Origin: Novosphingobium resinovorum
GTDB taxonomy: Bacteria; Pseudomonadota; Alphaproteobacteria; Sphingomonadales; Sphingomonadaceae
Length of the DNA: 64,000 nucleotides
Direction: 5' to 3'
Assembly: GCF_001742225.1 (NCBI RefSeq)
Contig: NZ_CP017075.1
Span: forward strand, 620,001-684,000
Part shown: positions 54,406 through 63,256 of the stretch, piece after piece
Layout of the letters: each line of letters starts with the position of its first letter
How positions within the stretch are numbered: the stretch's first letter is position 1
Translations under genes and position numbers: made by a program
Notes under the pieces: model-generated
What the model was told of the DNA's origin: nothing
Seen by the model: only the letters and a program-made list of their open reading frames with translations
Databases searched by the model: none

Positions 54406-55278
54406 TCAAACCGAGGCTGCGATCTGCTCCGCCACCGCGACCAGCCGCCGGGCCTGCTCCAGATGCAGCAGTTCGGTCATCTTGCCATCGACCTTGATCG
54501 CGCCCTTGCCTTTGTTCTCCGGCAGCGCGAACGCCGCGATCACCGACGCTGCCCAGCCGAGGTCCGCCTCGCTCGGTGAGAACACCGTATTGCAGGGCTC
54601 GATCTGCGCGGGATGGATCAGGCTCTTGCCGTCGAAGCCGAACAGCAGCCCCTGCCGCGCCTCCGCCTCGAACACACCTAAATCGCGGAATTCGTTGCAG
54701 ACGCCGTCGAGCACGGTGACGCCGTGCGCCCGCGCGGCCGCGACCGCCATCGACAGGAACGGCAGGAACGGCGTGCGCTCGGGCACGGACTGCGCGCGCA
54801 TCTCCTTGGCGAGATCGTTGAGGCCCATGATCCAAAGCGACAGCCGCGTCGAACGGGCCTTCGCCGCGATCGGCTCCAGTGCGAAGACGCTCGCGCAAGT
54901 CTCTATCATCGCCCAGAGTTGCATGGCCTCGGGAGCGCCGCTCAGCGCATCCTGCAGCCGGTCGATGTCCTGCGGGCCGTTGACCTTGGGCACCAGCACC
55001 GCGTCGGCCTTCGACCCGGCGACGGCCGCAAGGTCCGCCGCGCCCCATTCGGTATCGAGCCCGTTGACGCGGATCGCGACTTCGCGGTGGCCGAAGCCGC
55101 CTTGCGCGATCGCGGCGACGGCGGCGGCGCGGGCCTCTTCCTTGGCCTCGGGCGCGACCGCGTCCTCGAGGTCGAGGATCACCACGTCGCAGGGCAGGGT
55201 GCGCGCCTTGGCGAGAGCCTTGGCATTCGAGGCGGGCAGGTAGAGCGCGCTGCGGCGGGGGCGGTCGATCGGAGTCAT
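54406..55278 (-). CDS. HpcH/HpaI aldolase, CitE-like CoA-ester lyase
   Basis: A 290-residue TIM-barrel lyase. LYLPASNAKALAKA, VVILDLEDAVAPEAKEEAR, AIRVNGLDTEWGAADL and LVPKVNGPQDI match the CitE/malyl-CoA lyase group, with Mg ligands likely Glu (AMIETC) and Asp (IMGLNDL). GFDGKSLIHPAQI is also family-typical. Likely substrates are malyl-CoA, citramalyl-CoA or related esters. It stands alone, and no other citrate lyase subunits are present. Confidence 0.87.
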   Translation of the reverse strand: MTPIDRPRRSALYLPASNAKALAKARTLPCDVVILDLEDAVAPEAKEEARAAAVAAIAQGGFGHREVAIRVNGLDTEWGAADLAAVAGSKADAVLVPKVNGPQDIDRLQDALSGAPEAMQLWAMIETCASVFALEPIAAKARSTRLSLWIMGLNDLAKEMRAQSVPERTPFLPFLSMAVAAARAHGVTVLDGVCNEFRDLGVFEAEARQGLLFGFDGKSLIHPAQIEPCNTVFSPSEADLGWAASVIAAFALPENKGKGAIKVDGKMTELLHLEQARRLVAVAEQIAASV

Positions 55279-55584
55279 CAGGGCGGGTTCCCGTGTCGAG
55301 TATGTCGCCGCCTCCTTGCGGCGCGCGGCGCCACGGGGTCAAGCGCGGGCGCCGTGGTTTTTAGGGTATCGACCAACCGCTACGCAAATTCCTCTAGGCC
55401 TAAAGAACAATTTGCAATCGTTTGCCTGCTATATACCCTTTATCAGCCGCAAATGGTCGCCCGCGCATCGCGGCCAGGGGCGCGGAGTCCTCTCCCTTCC
55501 TCCGCGCCCTGAGCGGTAGCCCATGCGGGTCGCAGACGTCGCCCCGTGACCTGCTCCATCAAGGATCGGGCACGGGGCACTTCC
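55279..55584. other. 306-nt intergenic stretch
   Basis: No convincing gene. The middle (about 55370-55450) is A/T-richer than its surroundings and probably holds the CitE-like gene promoter on the minus strand. Nothing else recognised. Confidence 0.5.
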
Positions 55585-56448
55585 TCAGAGATCGGCGAGA
55601 ATGCGCTCGCTCTCCTGCCACAACCGCGCGGCCGCCGCGTCGTCGAGCGCCTGCGGGGCGGCGGCGATCTCGGCAAGGTCGTGGAAATAGCGCCCGCCGT
55701 TCACGCCCGCCTCGGGCGCGGTGGCGAGCCAGACGATCGTGCGCGCCGACTGCTCGGGCGAGACGAGATCCTGTCCCTTGCCATAGGCCTGCAGCGAGGC
55801 TTCGCCGTGGCTCCAGAAATTCGAGCCGACCTTGCCCGGATGCATGGCCTGCGCGGTGATGCCCTTGTCGGCGAGGCGGTTGGCCAGTTCGCGGGTGAAC
55901 AGCAGATTGGCAAGCTTGGCCTGGCAATAGGCGGGACCGGTGGCGAAGTCGTCCAGCATCATCAGGTCGTCCCAGCGCATCGCTTTCGCCTGCTCATGCG
56001 CGAGCGATGAGACGGCGATCACGCGCACCGTGCCGGGAGGGCTGTCCTGCCCCGCGCGCTCCAGCAGGGGCAGCAGTTCGCGCGTCAGCAGGAACGGCGC
56101 GAGGTGGTTGGCGGCGAAAGTCGCCTCCAGTCCCTCGGAGGACACGTAGAGCCCGTCGCGGATGCCGCCTGCATTGTTGACGAGGACGTGGACCTTGTCG
56201 GTCAGGGCCGCGATCTCACGTGCGACGCGCCGCACGTCGGCCATTTCGGCGAAGTCTCCGCGCAGGAAATCGACCTTGCCGAAGGCGCGCAGCTGCGCCT
56301 CGGCCGCGTCGCAGCGCGCCGGATCGCGCCCGGTCGCGATGACGTGCCAGCCCATGCGGGCGAACTCGGCCGCACTGGCCTTGCCGATGCCGGAACTGGC
56401 GCCGGTGATCACTACGACGGGCTGCGGCTTCGCGGAATTATCGGACAT
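55585..56448 (-). CDS. Short-chain dehydrogenase/reductase
   Basis: A 287-residue SDR. The cofactor loop is VITGASSGIGKA (residues ~13-24), the structural NNAGG follows, then the catalytic Ser in VIAVSSLAHEQ and the YCQAK (Tyr, Lys) pair. The GR after HVIATGRD suggests NADPH. It resembles retinol dehydrogenase/WW-oxidoreductase-like SDRs. Lying 53 nt after the TetR gene and beside the LuxE/LuxC-like pair, it may interconvert the aldehyde and alcohol of that pathway. GGGAGAATG precedes the ATG. Confidence 0.88.
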   Translation of the reverse strand: MSDNSAKPQPVVVITGASSGIGKASAAEFARMGWHVIATGRDPARCDAAEAQLRAFGKVDFLRGDFAEMADVRRVAREIAALTDKVHVLVNNAGGIRDGLYVSSEGLEATFAANHLAPFLLTRELLPLLERAGQDSPPGTVRVIAVSSLAHEQAKAMRWDDLMMLDDFATGPAYCQAKLANLLFTRELANRLADKGITAQAMHPGKVGSNFWSHGEASLQAYGKGQDLVSPEQSARTIVWLATAPEAGVNGGRYFHDLAEIAAAPQALDDAAAARLWQESERILADL

Positions 56449-56501
56449 TTCGGCATTCTCCCCTGCCGCGCCCGATGTTCGCGGGTCGCGGTGTTTCCTG
56501 T

Positions 56502-57158
56502 CTAGCGCGGCTCCGCCCCCTTGAGGAACAGATCGACCGCGAAGCGCACGCGCCGGTCGATGTCCTGTGCGGTCAGCATATTGCCCGAGAGAATGAAGCG
56601 CACCGGGCCGCTGACGACCATGCTCATGAACACGTTGGCCGCAAGCATCGCGTCGCCGATGGCGAGGCGGCCTGCCTCGGTCTCTTCCTCGAGGATCTGC
56701 GCGAGGAACCGCACGGTCGGCAGCGCGGCGATGTCGTAATAGGTCTGGAAGATGTCCGGGAAGCGGTAGCTCTCGGTATTGATGAGCCGTTGCAGCTTCG
56801 CACCCGCAGGTTCTCCCACCAGTCCGATCCGCAGCATCGCGATGGCAATGAGCGTATCCTCCAGCGTGTCCCTGCGCGTGGCGGCGATGACCTCGGCACC
56901 GACCGCGCGGGCCTCGGTGCCGTGGCGGACGGCGGCGCGGAACAGCGCGGCCTTGTCCGGGTACTTCGCATAGACCGTCCGCTTGGTCATGTTCACGTCG
57001 GCGGCGATCCCCTCGATCGTGGCGCTTTCGTATCCTTTGTCGAGAAAGTGTTCGAGCGCGGTGTCGAGCAGGGCGACCTGCCGGGCCTGCGCCTGTTCGC
57101 GCGTGGGCCGGCCCGCCTTGGGGAGCGCAGGGTGCGTGTCTTCGAGCATGATCCCCAT
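56502..57158 (-). CDS. TetR/AcrR-family regulator
   Basis: About 218 residues. The N-terminal helix-turn-helix is ALEHFLDKGYESATIEGIAA then VNMTKRTVYAKYPDKAALF, the TetR signature. The C-terminal ligand-binding half resembles AcrR-type TetR_C domains. It should repress the divergent LuxE/LuxC-like genes and possibly the SDR downstream. The start is unsure: ATG 57158 (used) or ATG 57209, neither with a good ribosome site. Confidence 0.85.
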   Translation of the reverse strand: MGIMLEDTHPALPKAGRPTREQAQARQVALLDTALEHFLDKGYESATIEGIAADVNMTKRTVYAKYPDKAALFRAAVRHGTEARAVGAEVIAATRRDTLEDTLIAIAMLRIGLVGEPAGAKLQRLINTESYRFPDIFQTYYDIAALPTVRFLAQILEEETEAGRLAIGDAMLAANVFMSMVVSGPVRFILSGNMLTAQDIDRRVRFAVDLFLKGAEPR

Positions 57159-57281
57159 GGACCCGATTTGGCTTGCGTCGCCAAGAGGCTCGTGAATAAT
57201 GAAACGCATAAGGTGTTATTAATCGAGTCGCGATGGACTGTCCAGTCCGTCGCGGCGGCAAGGGAGAGGAGTAAGGGAAGC

Positions 57282-58631
57282 ATGGGCATTGCTGCGGACA
57301 AACTCACTGCGCTGGTCGCTGACCCGGAGCGCTTCGCGTTCTCCGCGGGCGACTTGCGCGAAACCCAGGTCGCCGCGCTGGACGAGCGGTTTCAGGAGCG
57401 CCGCGATCGGATCAGGCTGCTCGGCCTGCGCGCCCGCGACGCCGGGATCGACAGCATCGCGCGGATCGAGGACGTGGTGCCGGTGCTGTTTCCGCACACC
57501 GCCTACAAGTCCTATCCGGAAAGCTACCTGATGGACGAGCGCTGGGATCGGCTGACCAAGTGGCTCGGCACGGTCTCGGCCCATCCGCTCGAGGGCATCG
57601 CGACGGACGGGATCGCCGGGATCGACGACTGGATCGCGCGGCTGGCGGAGCAGGGGCACTTCATCTCCTGCTCCAGCGGCACCACCGGCAAGTCGGCGAT
57701 GCTGATCGCCTCGCAGAAGGACATGGACTGGTCACGGATCGACACGGTCAACGTCTTCGCCTGGGGTTCGGGCGTCGTGCCGGCGCAGGACCGGCTGATC
57801 GTCGGCTGCGCGCCCGTGGCGACGGTGCCCAAGAACGCGGCGATCGCGCAGGCGCAGTACGAGGCTTTCGCCAATCCCGAGTGGCCGCGCTGGGCCTATC
57901 CGGTGCCGCCGATCACGGTCGGTTCGCTGACGGCGATGGTGGTCATGCGCAAGAAGATTGCCGAGGGCACCGCCCGTCCGGACGAGATCGCCGCCTTCGA
58001 GGAAACATCGGCCGAGCGCGCGCGGCTGGTCGCCGATGCGGTGCCCGCGACGGCGCAGTTCATCATCGAGAACCGCCACCGCAAGCTCCAGCTTTCGGGG
58101 CTGTGGAACGGGCTGTGGCAGGTCGCCAAGGCCGTGCGCGACGCGGGCTACGGGCGTGAGGACTTCAATCCGGACAACTCGATCTACGTCGGCGGGGGGC
58201 TCAAGCGCGCGCAGCTTCCGGCGGACTATCAGGACTATGTGTTCGAGACGTTCAACATCCCGGCCGACCGGCATTTCCAGAACTATTCGATGCAGGAACT
58301 GAACTCCGGCATGCCGAAGTGCCGAGAGGGCGGGCGCTATCACGTGCCGCCGTGGATCGTGCCGGTGCTGCTCGACAAGTCGGGTGACGAGGCGCTTCCC
58401 CATGCGGGCGGCGAACAGGAAGGGCGCGCGGCGTTCTTCGACCTCTCGCTCGACGGACGCTGGGGCGGCGTCATCACCGGCGACAGGATTTCGCTGGACC
58501 ATTCCCCTTGCGCCTGCGGGAACCACGGCCCGTCGATCCGCGACGACATCGCCCGTTATGCGGATCTGGAAGGCGACGACAAGATCGGCTGCGCAGGCAC
58601 GGTCGACGCTTATGTGCGAGGTGTGGCATGA
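57282..58631 (+). CDS. LuxE-like acyl-protein synthetase / acid-activating enzyme
   Basis: A 449-residue adenylate-forming enzyme of the LuxE/PaaK superfamily. It should activate a carboxylic acid with ATP and pass the acyl group on. The nucleotide-binding signature is ISCSSGTTGKSAM (Cys130, SSGTTGK 131-137). A late SPCACGNHGPSIRDDI element recalls the C-x-CGR-type end of PaaK/LuxE proteins and may supply the acyl-accepting Cys. ATG 57282 follows AAGGGAAG. The stop overlaps the LuxC-like ATG (ATGA), so the two are made together. The acid could be fatty, aryl or terpenoid. Confidence 0.82.
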   Translation: MGIAADKLTALVADPERFAFSAGDLRETQVAALDERFQERRDRIRLLGLRARDAGIDSIARIEDVVPVLFPHTAYKSYPESYLMDERWDRLTKWLGTVSAHPLEGIATDGIAGIDDWIARLAEQGHFISCSSGTTGKSAMLIASQKDMDWSRIDTVNVFAWGSGVVPAQDRLIVGCAPVATVPKNAAIAQAQYEAFANPEWPRWAYPVPPITVGSLTAMVVMRKKIAEGTARPDEIAAFEETSAERARLVADAVPATAQFIIENRHRKLQLSGLWNGLWQVAKAVRDAGYGREDFNPDNSIYVGGGLKRAQLPADYQDYVFETFNIPADRHFQNYSMQELNSGMPKCREGGRYHVPPWIVPVLLDKSGDEALPHAGGEQEGRAAFFDLSLDGRWGGVITGDRISLDHSPCACGNHGPSIRDDIARYADLEGDDKIGCAGTVDAYVRGVA

Positions 58632-60043
58632 ACGAGATCGCACAGCCTGAGGTCAGCGAAGACCTCGTCTCCGCCCCGTTCTTCCTGCGCGGCGAAGTGC
58701 TGCACGGGACCGACGTGATCCAGACGTCGCGCGACCTCGGCGTCACGTTCGCCACGCCGCGCATTCCGTTCGATCGCGCGGTGCCGCCGCGCACCGAAGT
58801 GCCGCCGCTCCTCAATGTGCCGCTGGCCGAGATCATCGACTTCCTCGTCGAGACCGGTCAGCGCCTGCTCGCCAGCGACAACCCGCACATGCAGGAATGC
58901 ATCGAGCGCATGTGCCGCACGCATATCCTGCCTCGCGCCGTCGTCGAGAATACCGCGCGCCACGCGGCGGCCTATCTCGACAAGCGGGTGCTGATGGCCG
59001 AAGTCGAGCAGAACTTCCCCGATCCGCGCGCGCTCGACGAATGGGTGCCGAAGCAGGACTTCACCGGCCGCAAGAGCTTCGTGCGCGCCTTCGCACCGCG
59101 CCTGATCCATGTGCTGCCGGGCAATTCTCCCGGCGTCGCGGTGAAGTCGGTGGCGCAGGGGGCGATGGTCAAGGGCATCAACCTGTTCAAGATGAGCAGC
59201 GCCGATCCCTTCACCATGGTCGCGATCCTGCGCACGATGGCGGACCTCGATCCCACCCATCCGATCGTGCGCTCGATGTCGGCGGTCTACTGGCGCGGCG
59301 GCGACGATGCGACCGAGCGGGTGCTCTATCGCCCGCAGTACTTCGACAAGATCGTCGCCTGGGGCGGCGGGGACGCGATCAACAACGTCATCAAGTACCT
59401 CGGCCCCGGCTTCCAGCTGGTGTCCTTCGATCCCAAGACTTCGATCTCGATGGTCGGGCGCGAGGCGCTGGTGGACGAGGCGACCATCGACCGCGTCGCG
59501 GACTTGTGCTCGGCGGACGTGATGACGCTCAACCAGGAGGCCTGCGTCGCCAGCCGCTTCCAGTTCGTCGAGGGGGACGAGGCGGCGGTAGACCGTTTCT
59601 GCGCGCGCCTGCACCATCACGTGGCTCGCCGTGCGGCGGAAAGCGGTGATGTGCGCCCGCTCGATAGGGACATGCGCGAGGCGGTCGAATCGATGACGCT
59701 GATGGATGACGAGTACGGCGTCTGGGGCCGCACCGACGGGCGGGGCTTGGTGATCCGCTCGGATGAGCCGGTGGACTTCCACCCGATCAACAAGACCGCC
59801 AACGTCGTGCGCGTGGACAGCCTCGACGACGCGGTGAAGTGGATCAACGTGGCGACGCAGACGGTCGGCTTCTACCCGTTCGACCGCATGGCCGCCTACC
59901 GCGACCGCCTCGCCGCCGGGGGCGCGCAGCGCATCGTGCATCTGGGAGAGGCGGGGCCTTCGACCATCGGCAATCCGCACGACGCGATGTACCCGCTTCA
60001 CCGCTTCGTGCACTGGATGGCGCACGAGGACGGGCGGGGGTAG
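58628..60043 (+). CDS. LuxC-like acyl-CoA/acyl-protein reductase
   Basis: A 471-residue reductase of the LuxC family (aldehyde dehydrogenase superfamily), which reduces an acyl group to the aldehyde with NADPH. Conserved features include HVLPGNSPGVAVKSVAQG, the WGGGDAINNVIKY segment and LNQEACVASR with the probable acyl-accepting Cys306, equivalent to the LuxC active-site Cys. It is coupled to the LuxE-like gene by an ATGA overlap. No luxAB or luxD is present, so light production is not expected. Confidence 0.87.
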   Translation: MNEIAQPEVSEDLVSAPFFLRGEVLHGTDVIQTSRDLGVTFATPRIPFDRAVPPRTEVPPLLNVPLAEIIDFLVETGQRLLASDNPHMQECIERMCRTHILPRAVVENTARHAAAYLDKRVLMAEVEQNFPDPRALDEWVPKQDFTGRKSFVRAFAPRLIHVLPGNSPGVAVKSVAQGAMVKGINLFKMSSADPFTMVAILRTMADLDPTHPIVRSMSAVYWRGGDDATERVLYRPQYFDKIVAWGGGDAINNVIKYLGPGFQLVSFDPKTSISMVGREALVDEATIDRVADLCSADVMTLNQEACVASRFQFVEGDEAAVDRFCARLHHHVARRAAESGDVRPLDRDMREAVESMTLMDDEYGVWGRTDGRGLVIRSDEPVDFHPINKTANVVRVDSLDDAVKWINVATQTVGFYPFDRMAAYRDRLAAGGAQRIVHLGEAGPSTIGNPHDAMYPLHRFVHWMAHEDGRG

Positions 60044-60052
60044 CGCAGGCAC

Positions 60053-60154
60053 CCTTCGACAAGCTCAGGGTGAGCGGGGTGGAGTGGATTTCCTGCCCCA
60101 TCGCAAGGTTCTTCCAACCTCCGACCCCGCTCAGGCTGAGCCTGTCGAAGCCCT
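60053..60154. repeat. Palindromic intergenic repeat, family E, copy 2
   Basis: CCTTCGACAAGCTCAGGGTG plus AGCGGGG and its inverted partner CCCCGCTCAGGCTGAGCCTG plus TCGAAG, separated by ~45 nt. It lies between the LuxC-like gene and the lipoyl-domain gene and may end the lux-like transcript. Confidence 0.8.
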
Positions 60155-60279
60155 CTCCGATCACCCGCAACATCGCCGAGACGGATATGTCCGCCCCTCG
60201 CTTGCCTGCCGCCGCGAGTGCGCTACCCATCGATCGAACAGCCCGCCATGCCGGGCGCGTGAAGGGGATCATAACCACC

Positions 60280-60510
60280 ATGGCCGTCGAAATCCTGCTC
60301 CCGAAGATCGGTTTCTCCATGCAGGAGGGCCAGGTCGCCGAATGGCTCGCCGCCGATGGGGCGCAAGTGACCGAAGGCCAGCCTCTGTTCTCGCTGGAGG
60401 CTGACAAGTCCACCAACGAGGTCGAATCCCCCGCCACCGGCACGCTCAAGATCGTCACGCAGACGGGCGAGACTTACGAAGTCGGCACCGTTCTCGGCTG
60501 GATCGAGTAA
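60280..60510 (+). CDS. Stand-alone lipoyl/biotinyl carrier domain, 76 aa
   Basis: A single lipoyl-type domain: MAVEILLPKIGFSMQEGQVA, then the attachment loop SLEADKSTNEVESPATGT with the modifiable Lys43, and a C-terminal YEVGTVLGWIE. In 2-oxoacid dehydrogenases this domain is the N-terminus of E2; here it is free, without E2 catalytic or E1/E3 genes. The DKS context favours lipoylation over biotinylation (MKM). It lies 236 nt after the LuxC-like gene and could be a swinging carrier for it, but the repeat between them argues for separate transcription. AAGGGG lies 12 nt upstream. Confidence 0.8.
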   Translation: MAVEILLPKIGFSMQEGQVAEWLAADGAQVTEGQPLFSLEADKSTNEVESPATGTLKIVTQTGETYEVGTVLGWIE

Positions 60511-60551
60511 CCGGCTGGACAGGCGCGGATCGTCGGGTCACTATCCGCGCC

Positions 60552-61103
60552 ATGAACCGCCTTCTTACCGCTGTCGCCGCCTTCGGGCTCCTCGCCGTTT
60601 CGGGCACCGCGCATGCCAGTCTCGCGGTCGGCGCGAAGGCGCCGCAGTTCGCGGCCAAGGGCGCCAAGGCGGGCAAGGAAGTCGACTTCGATCTCGCCAA
60701 GGCGCTGAAGAAGGGGCCGGTCGTGCTCTACTTCTATCCCAAGGCATTCACGCAGGGCTGCACGCTGGAGGCCCACGCCTTCGCTGAAGCCACGCCCGAG
60801 TTCGCGCAGCTTGGCGCAACCGTGGTGGGCATGTCGGCGGACGACCTGCCGACGCTCAAGAAATTCTCGACCGAGGAATGCCGCGACAAGTTCGCGGTCG
60901 CCACCGCCAGCCCCAAGGTGACCAAGGATTACGACGTCGCACTCACCCGGCCGGGCGTCCCGGCAGGTATGACCCAGCGCGTCAGCTACGTCATCGACCA
61001 GAGCGGCCACGTCGCCTTCGTCCACTCCGACATGGACTACCGCGAACACGTCACGATGACGCTGGCGGCGGTCAAGGCGATGAAGGCCAAGCGCCCCGGT
61101 TGA
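60552..61103 (+). CDS. Exported peroxiredoxin (Bcp/AhpC-TSA type)
   Basis: A 183-residue peroxiredoxin with signal peptide (residues 1-22, to AHA). The peroxidatic Cys70 is in FYPKAFTQGCTLEAHAF. Cys110 in STEECRDKF could be the resolving residue. The Bcp-like DLAKALKKGPVVLYFYPKAF pattern is clear, though Bcp itself is cytoplasmic. It would remove peroxides in the periplasm, which needs an exported reductant not seen here. Confidence 0.88.
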   Translation: MNRLLTAVAAFGLLAVSGTAHASLAVGAKAPQFAAKGAKAGKEVDFDLAKALKKGPVVLYFYPKAFTQGCTLEAHAFAEATPEFAQLGATVVGMSADDLPTLKKFSTEECRDKFAVATASPKVTKDYDVALTRPGVPAGMTQRVSYVIDQSGHVAFVHSDMDYREHVTMTLAAVKAMKAKRPG

Positions 61104-61222
61104 ACCCGGCCCCTTGCGCCGAACCGCCTGAGCGCCACTTTACAAACAGCCGTACTGCGCTAAGCGGTGCGGCTCGTTTGTTTCAGGCCGGTCGTGATCC
61201 CGGCTCATCGGAGATTTTCGCC

Positions 61223-62350
61223 ATGCGTGCCGAGGGGCAGGCCCACATTGTCCGTATCGAGAAGGCCCTCGCGCTGGTCCGCAAGTTCCTCGACTGGGAC
61301 CGCGCGCTGCGCCGGTTCGACGAGCTGAACGCGCGCGTCGAGGACCCGACCCTTTGGGAAAAGCCCAAGGAGGCCGAGGCGGTCATGAAGGAACGTCGCC
61401 GTCTCGAGGCCGCGATCGGCGCGGTGAACTCGATCAGCGCCGAGATGGCCGATGCCGTCGAGTTCGTCGAACTGGGCGAGATGGAAGGCGATGAGGAAAC
61501 CATCGCCGAGGGCCTGTCGGCGCTCGCTGCGCTGGCCGAGCGCGCCGATCAGGACAAGGTCACCGCGCTGCTTTCGGGCGAGGCGGACGGCAACGACACC
61601 TATCTCGAAGTCCACGCCGGGGCCGGCGGAACCGAGAGCCAGGACTGGGCGGAAATCCTTCAGCGCATGTACACGCGCTGGGCGGAGCGCCACGGCTACA
61701 AGGTCGAGCTGGTCGACTATCACGCGGGCGAAGCGGCGGGCATCAAGAGCTGCACCCTGCTCATCAAGGGCGAAAACGCCTATGGCTATGCCAAGACCGA
61801 AAGCGGCGTCCACCGCCTGGTCCGCATCAGCCCTTATGACAGCGCGGCCCGGCGCCACACCAGCTTCTCGTCGGTGTGGGTCTATCCGGTGATCGACGAT
61901 ACCTTCGAGATCGAGATCAACCCGTCTGATCTGAAGATCGACACCTATCGCGCTTCGGGCGCGGGCGGTCAGCACGTCAACACCACCGATTCGGCCGTGC
62001 GCATCACGCACCAGCCCTCGGGGATCATCGTCGCCAGCCAGATCGACCGTTCGCAGCACAAGAACCGCGAAATCGCCATGGGCATGCTGAAAGCGCGCAT
62101 GTTCGAGGCCGAGATGCGCCGCCGCGAGGAAGCCGCCAGCGCCGAACACGCGAGCAAGAGCGACATCGGCTGGGGGCATCAGATCCGCTCCTACGTGCTG
62201 CAGCCGTACCAGCAGGTGAAGGACTTGCGCACGGGTGTGGTCTCGACCGCGCCTGACGACGTGCTCGACGGCGCCCTCGATCCGTTCATGGCCGCGGCCC
62301 TGTCGCAGCGCGTGACCGGCGAGAAGGTCGAAGTCGAAGACGCCGACTGA
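61223..62350 (+). CDS. prfB: Peptide chain release factor 2
   Basis: A 375-residue RF2 that reads UGA and UAA stop codons. The hydrolysis loop is RASGAGGQHVNTTDS, and the codon-recognition loop reads ISPYDSAARRHTSF where E. coli has SPF. N-terminal WDRALRRFDELN and the coiled domain are normal. The ATG at 61223 with GGAGA upstream opens the whole protein in one frame, so the +1 recoding site used to control E. coli prfB is absent. Confidence 0.96.
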   Translation: MRAEGQAHIVRIEKALALVRKFLDWDRALRRFDELNARVEDPTLWEKPKEAEAVMKERRRLEAAIGAVNSISAEMADAVEFVELGEMEGDEETIAEGLSALAALAERADQDKVTALLSGEADGNDTYLEVHAGAGGTESQDWAEILQRMYTRWAERHGYKVELVDYHAGEAAGIKSCTLLIKGENAYGYAKTESGVHRLVRISPYDSAARRHTSFSSVWVYPVIDDTFEIEINPSDLKIDTYRASGAGGQHVNTTDSAVRITHQPSGIIVASQIDRSQHKNREIAMGMLKARMFEAEMRRREEAASAEHASKSDIGWGHQIRSYVLQPYQQVKDLRTGVVSTAPDDVLDGALDPFMAAALSQRVTGEKVEVEDAD

Positions 62351-62460
62351 AACGTGGCGGCCGTCTCGTCCCGGGACAGTGGCCGGGGCGAGAGGGCATG
62401 AATGCGACGGATCTCTTTCAACCGTTTTGCCAATCGGGCGCACAGGCGCTAAGGGGCCGC

Positions 62461-63225
62461 ATGTTTCGCGCGCATACCCTCTTTCCGGCCGTGCTGGTGC
62501 CTGCTCTGTTGAGCCTGGCCGCCTGCCAGCAGCCCGCCGTCGATGACGGCCGGGAAAAGGGCGCGCCGAAGTTCCCCAAGCCCGATCGCCCCGTTGCGCA
62601 AAGCACCTCCAGCACGTTCTCCACCGAAGCCCAGCGCGACAGCGCGGGCGAGGCCAACACGGTAATGGACCTTGCAGGCGTGGCGCCCGGCATGAGCGTG
62701 GCCGATCTCGGCGCGGGCGAGGGGTACTACACCGTCCGCCTCTCGCACCGCGTCGGCAAGAAGGGCCGGGTTCTGGGCGAGGATATCGATCGCGGTGCCA
62801 ACGAACGCCTCGCCACGCGCGTCATGCGCGAGGAACTGGAGAACGTCTCGATCAAGCTGGGCCGCCCGAGCGATCCCAGCCTGCCCGAGAAGAGTTTCGA
62901 CCGCATCTTCCTGGTCCATATGTACCACGAGGTCGGCGACCCTTACGGTTTCCTCTGGAGGCTGCGCCCGGCGCTGCGTCCCGGCGGTAAGCTGGTGGTC
63001 GTGGATGTCGATCGCCCCGCCGGTGGGCATGGCCTGCCGCCTTCGCTGCTTTTCTGCGAATTTGCGTCGGTGGGCTATCGGTTGACGGAATTTGTTCGCA
63101 AGCCCGAATTACAGGGCTATTATGCGCAGTTTGAAGCCGCAGGGGCAAGGCCTGCGCCGGCAGATATCAAGCCGTGCCGAATTTCGGGGGTAGCGCCGCC
63201 GAAAACCAATGGATCGCAGGGCTGA
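62461..63225 (+). CDS. Lipoprotein-anchored SAM methyltransferase-like protein
   Basis: A 254-residue protein. The N-terminus MFRAHTLFPAVLVPALLSLA followed by Cys22 is a lipoprotein signal with lipobox LAAC. A class I methyltransferase fold follows: VADLGAGEGYYTVRLS as motif I, EDID as the acidic motif, and RPGGKLVVVDVDRP. Anchoring a methyltransferase outside the cytoplasm is odd because SAM is cytoplasmic; related exported proteins occur in sphingomonads, but the role is unknown. ATG 62461 has AAGGGG before it. Confidence 0.82.
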   Translation: MFRAHTLFPAVLVPALLSLAACQQPAVDDGREKGAPKFPKPDRPVAQSTSSTFSTEAQRDSAGEANTVMDLAGVAPGMSVADLGAGEGYYTVRLSHRVGKKGRVLGEDIDRGANERLATRVMREELENVSIKLGRPSDPSLPEKSFDRIFLVHMYHEVGDPYGFLWRLRPALRPGGKLVVVDVDRPAGGHGLPPSLLFCEFASVGYRLTEFVRKPELQGYYAQFEAAGARPAPADIKPCRISGVAPPKTNGSQG

Positions 63226-63256
63226 GCCGCGAAAGCCTGGGGAAAGACGAGAGAAA

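Noticed and set aside
57282..60043. Bioluminescence operon
   Set aside because: Only LuxC/LuxE-like genes are present; no luciferase subunits or LuxD-type thioesterase is in the window.
61223..61310. Programmed +1 frameshift in prfB
   Set aside because: The gene is open in a single frame from a good ATG with GGAGA; no internal in-frame TGA is present near the start.
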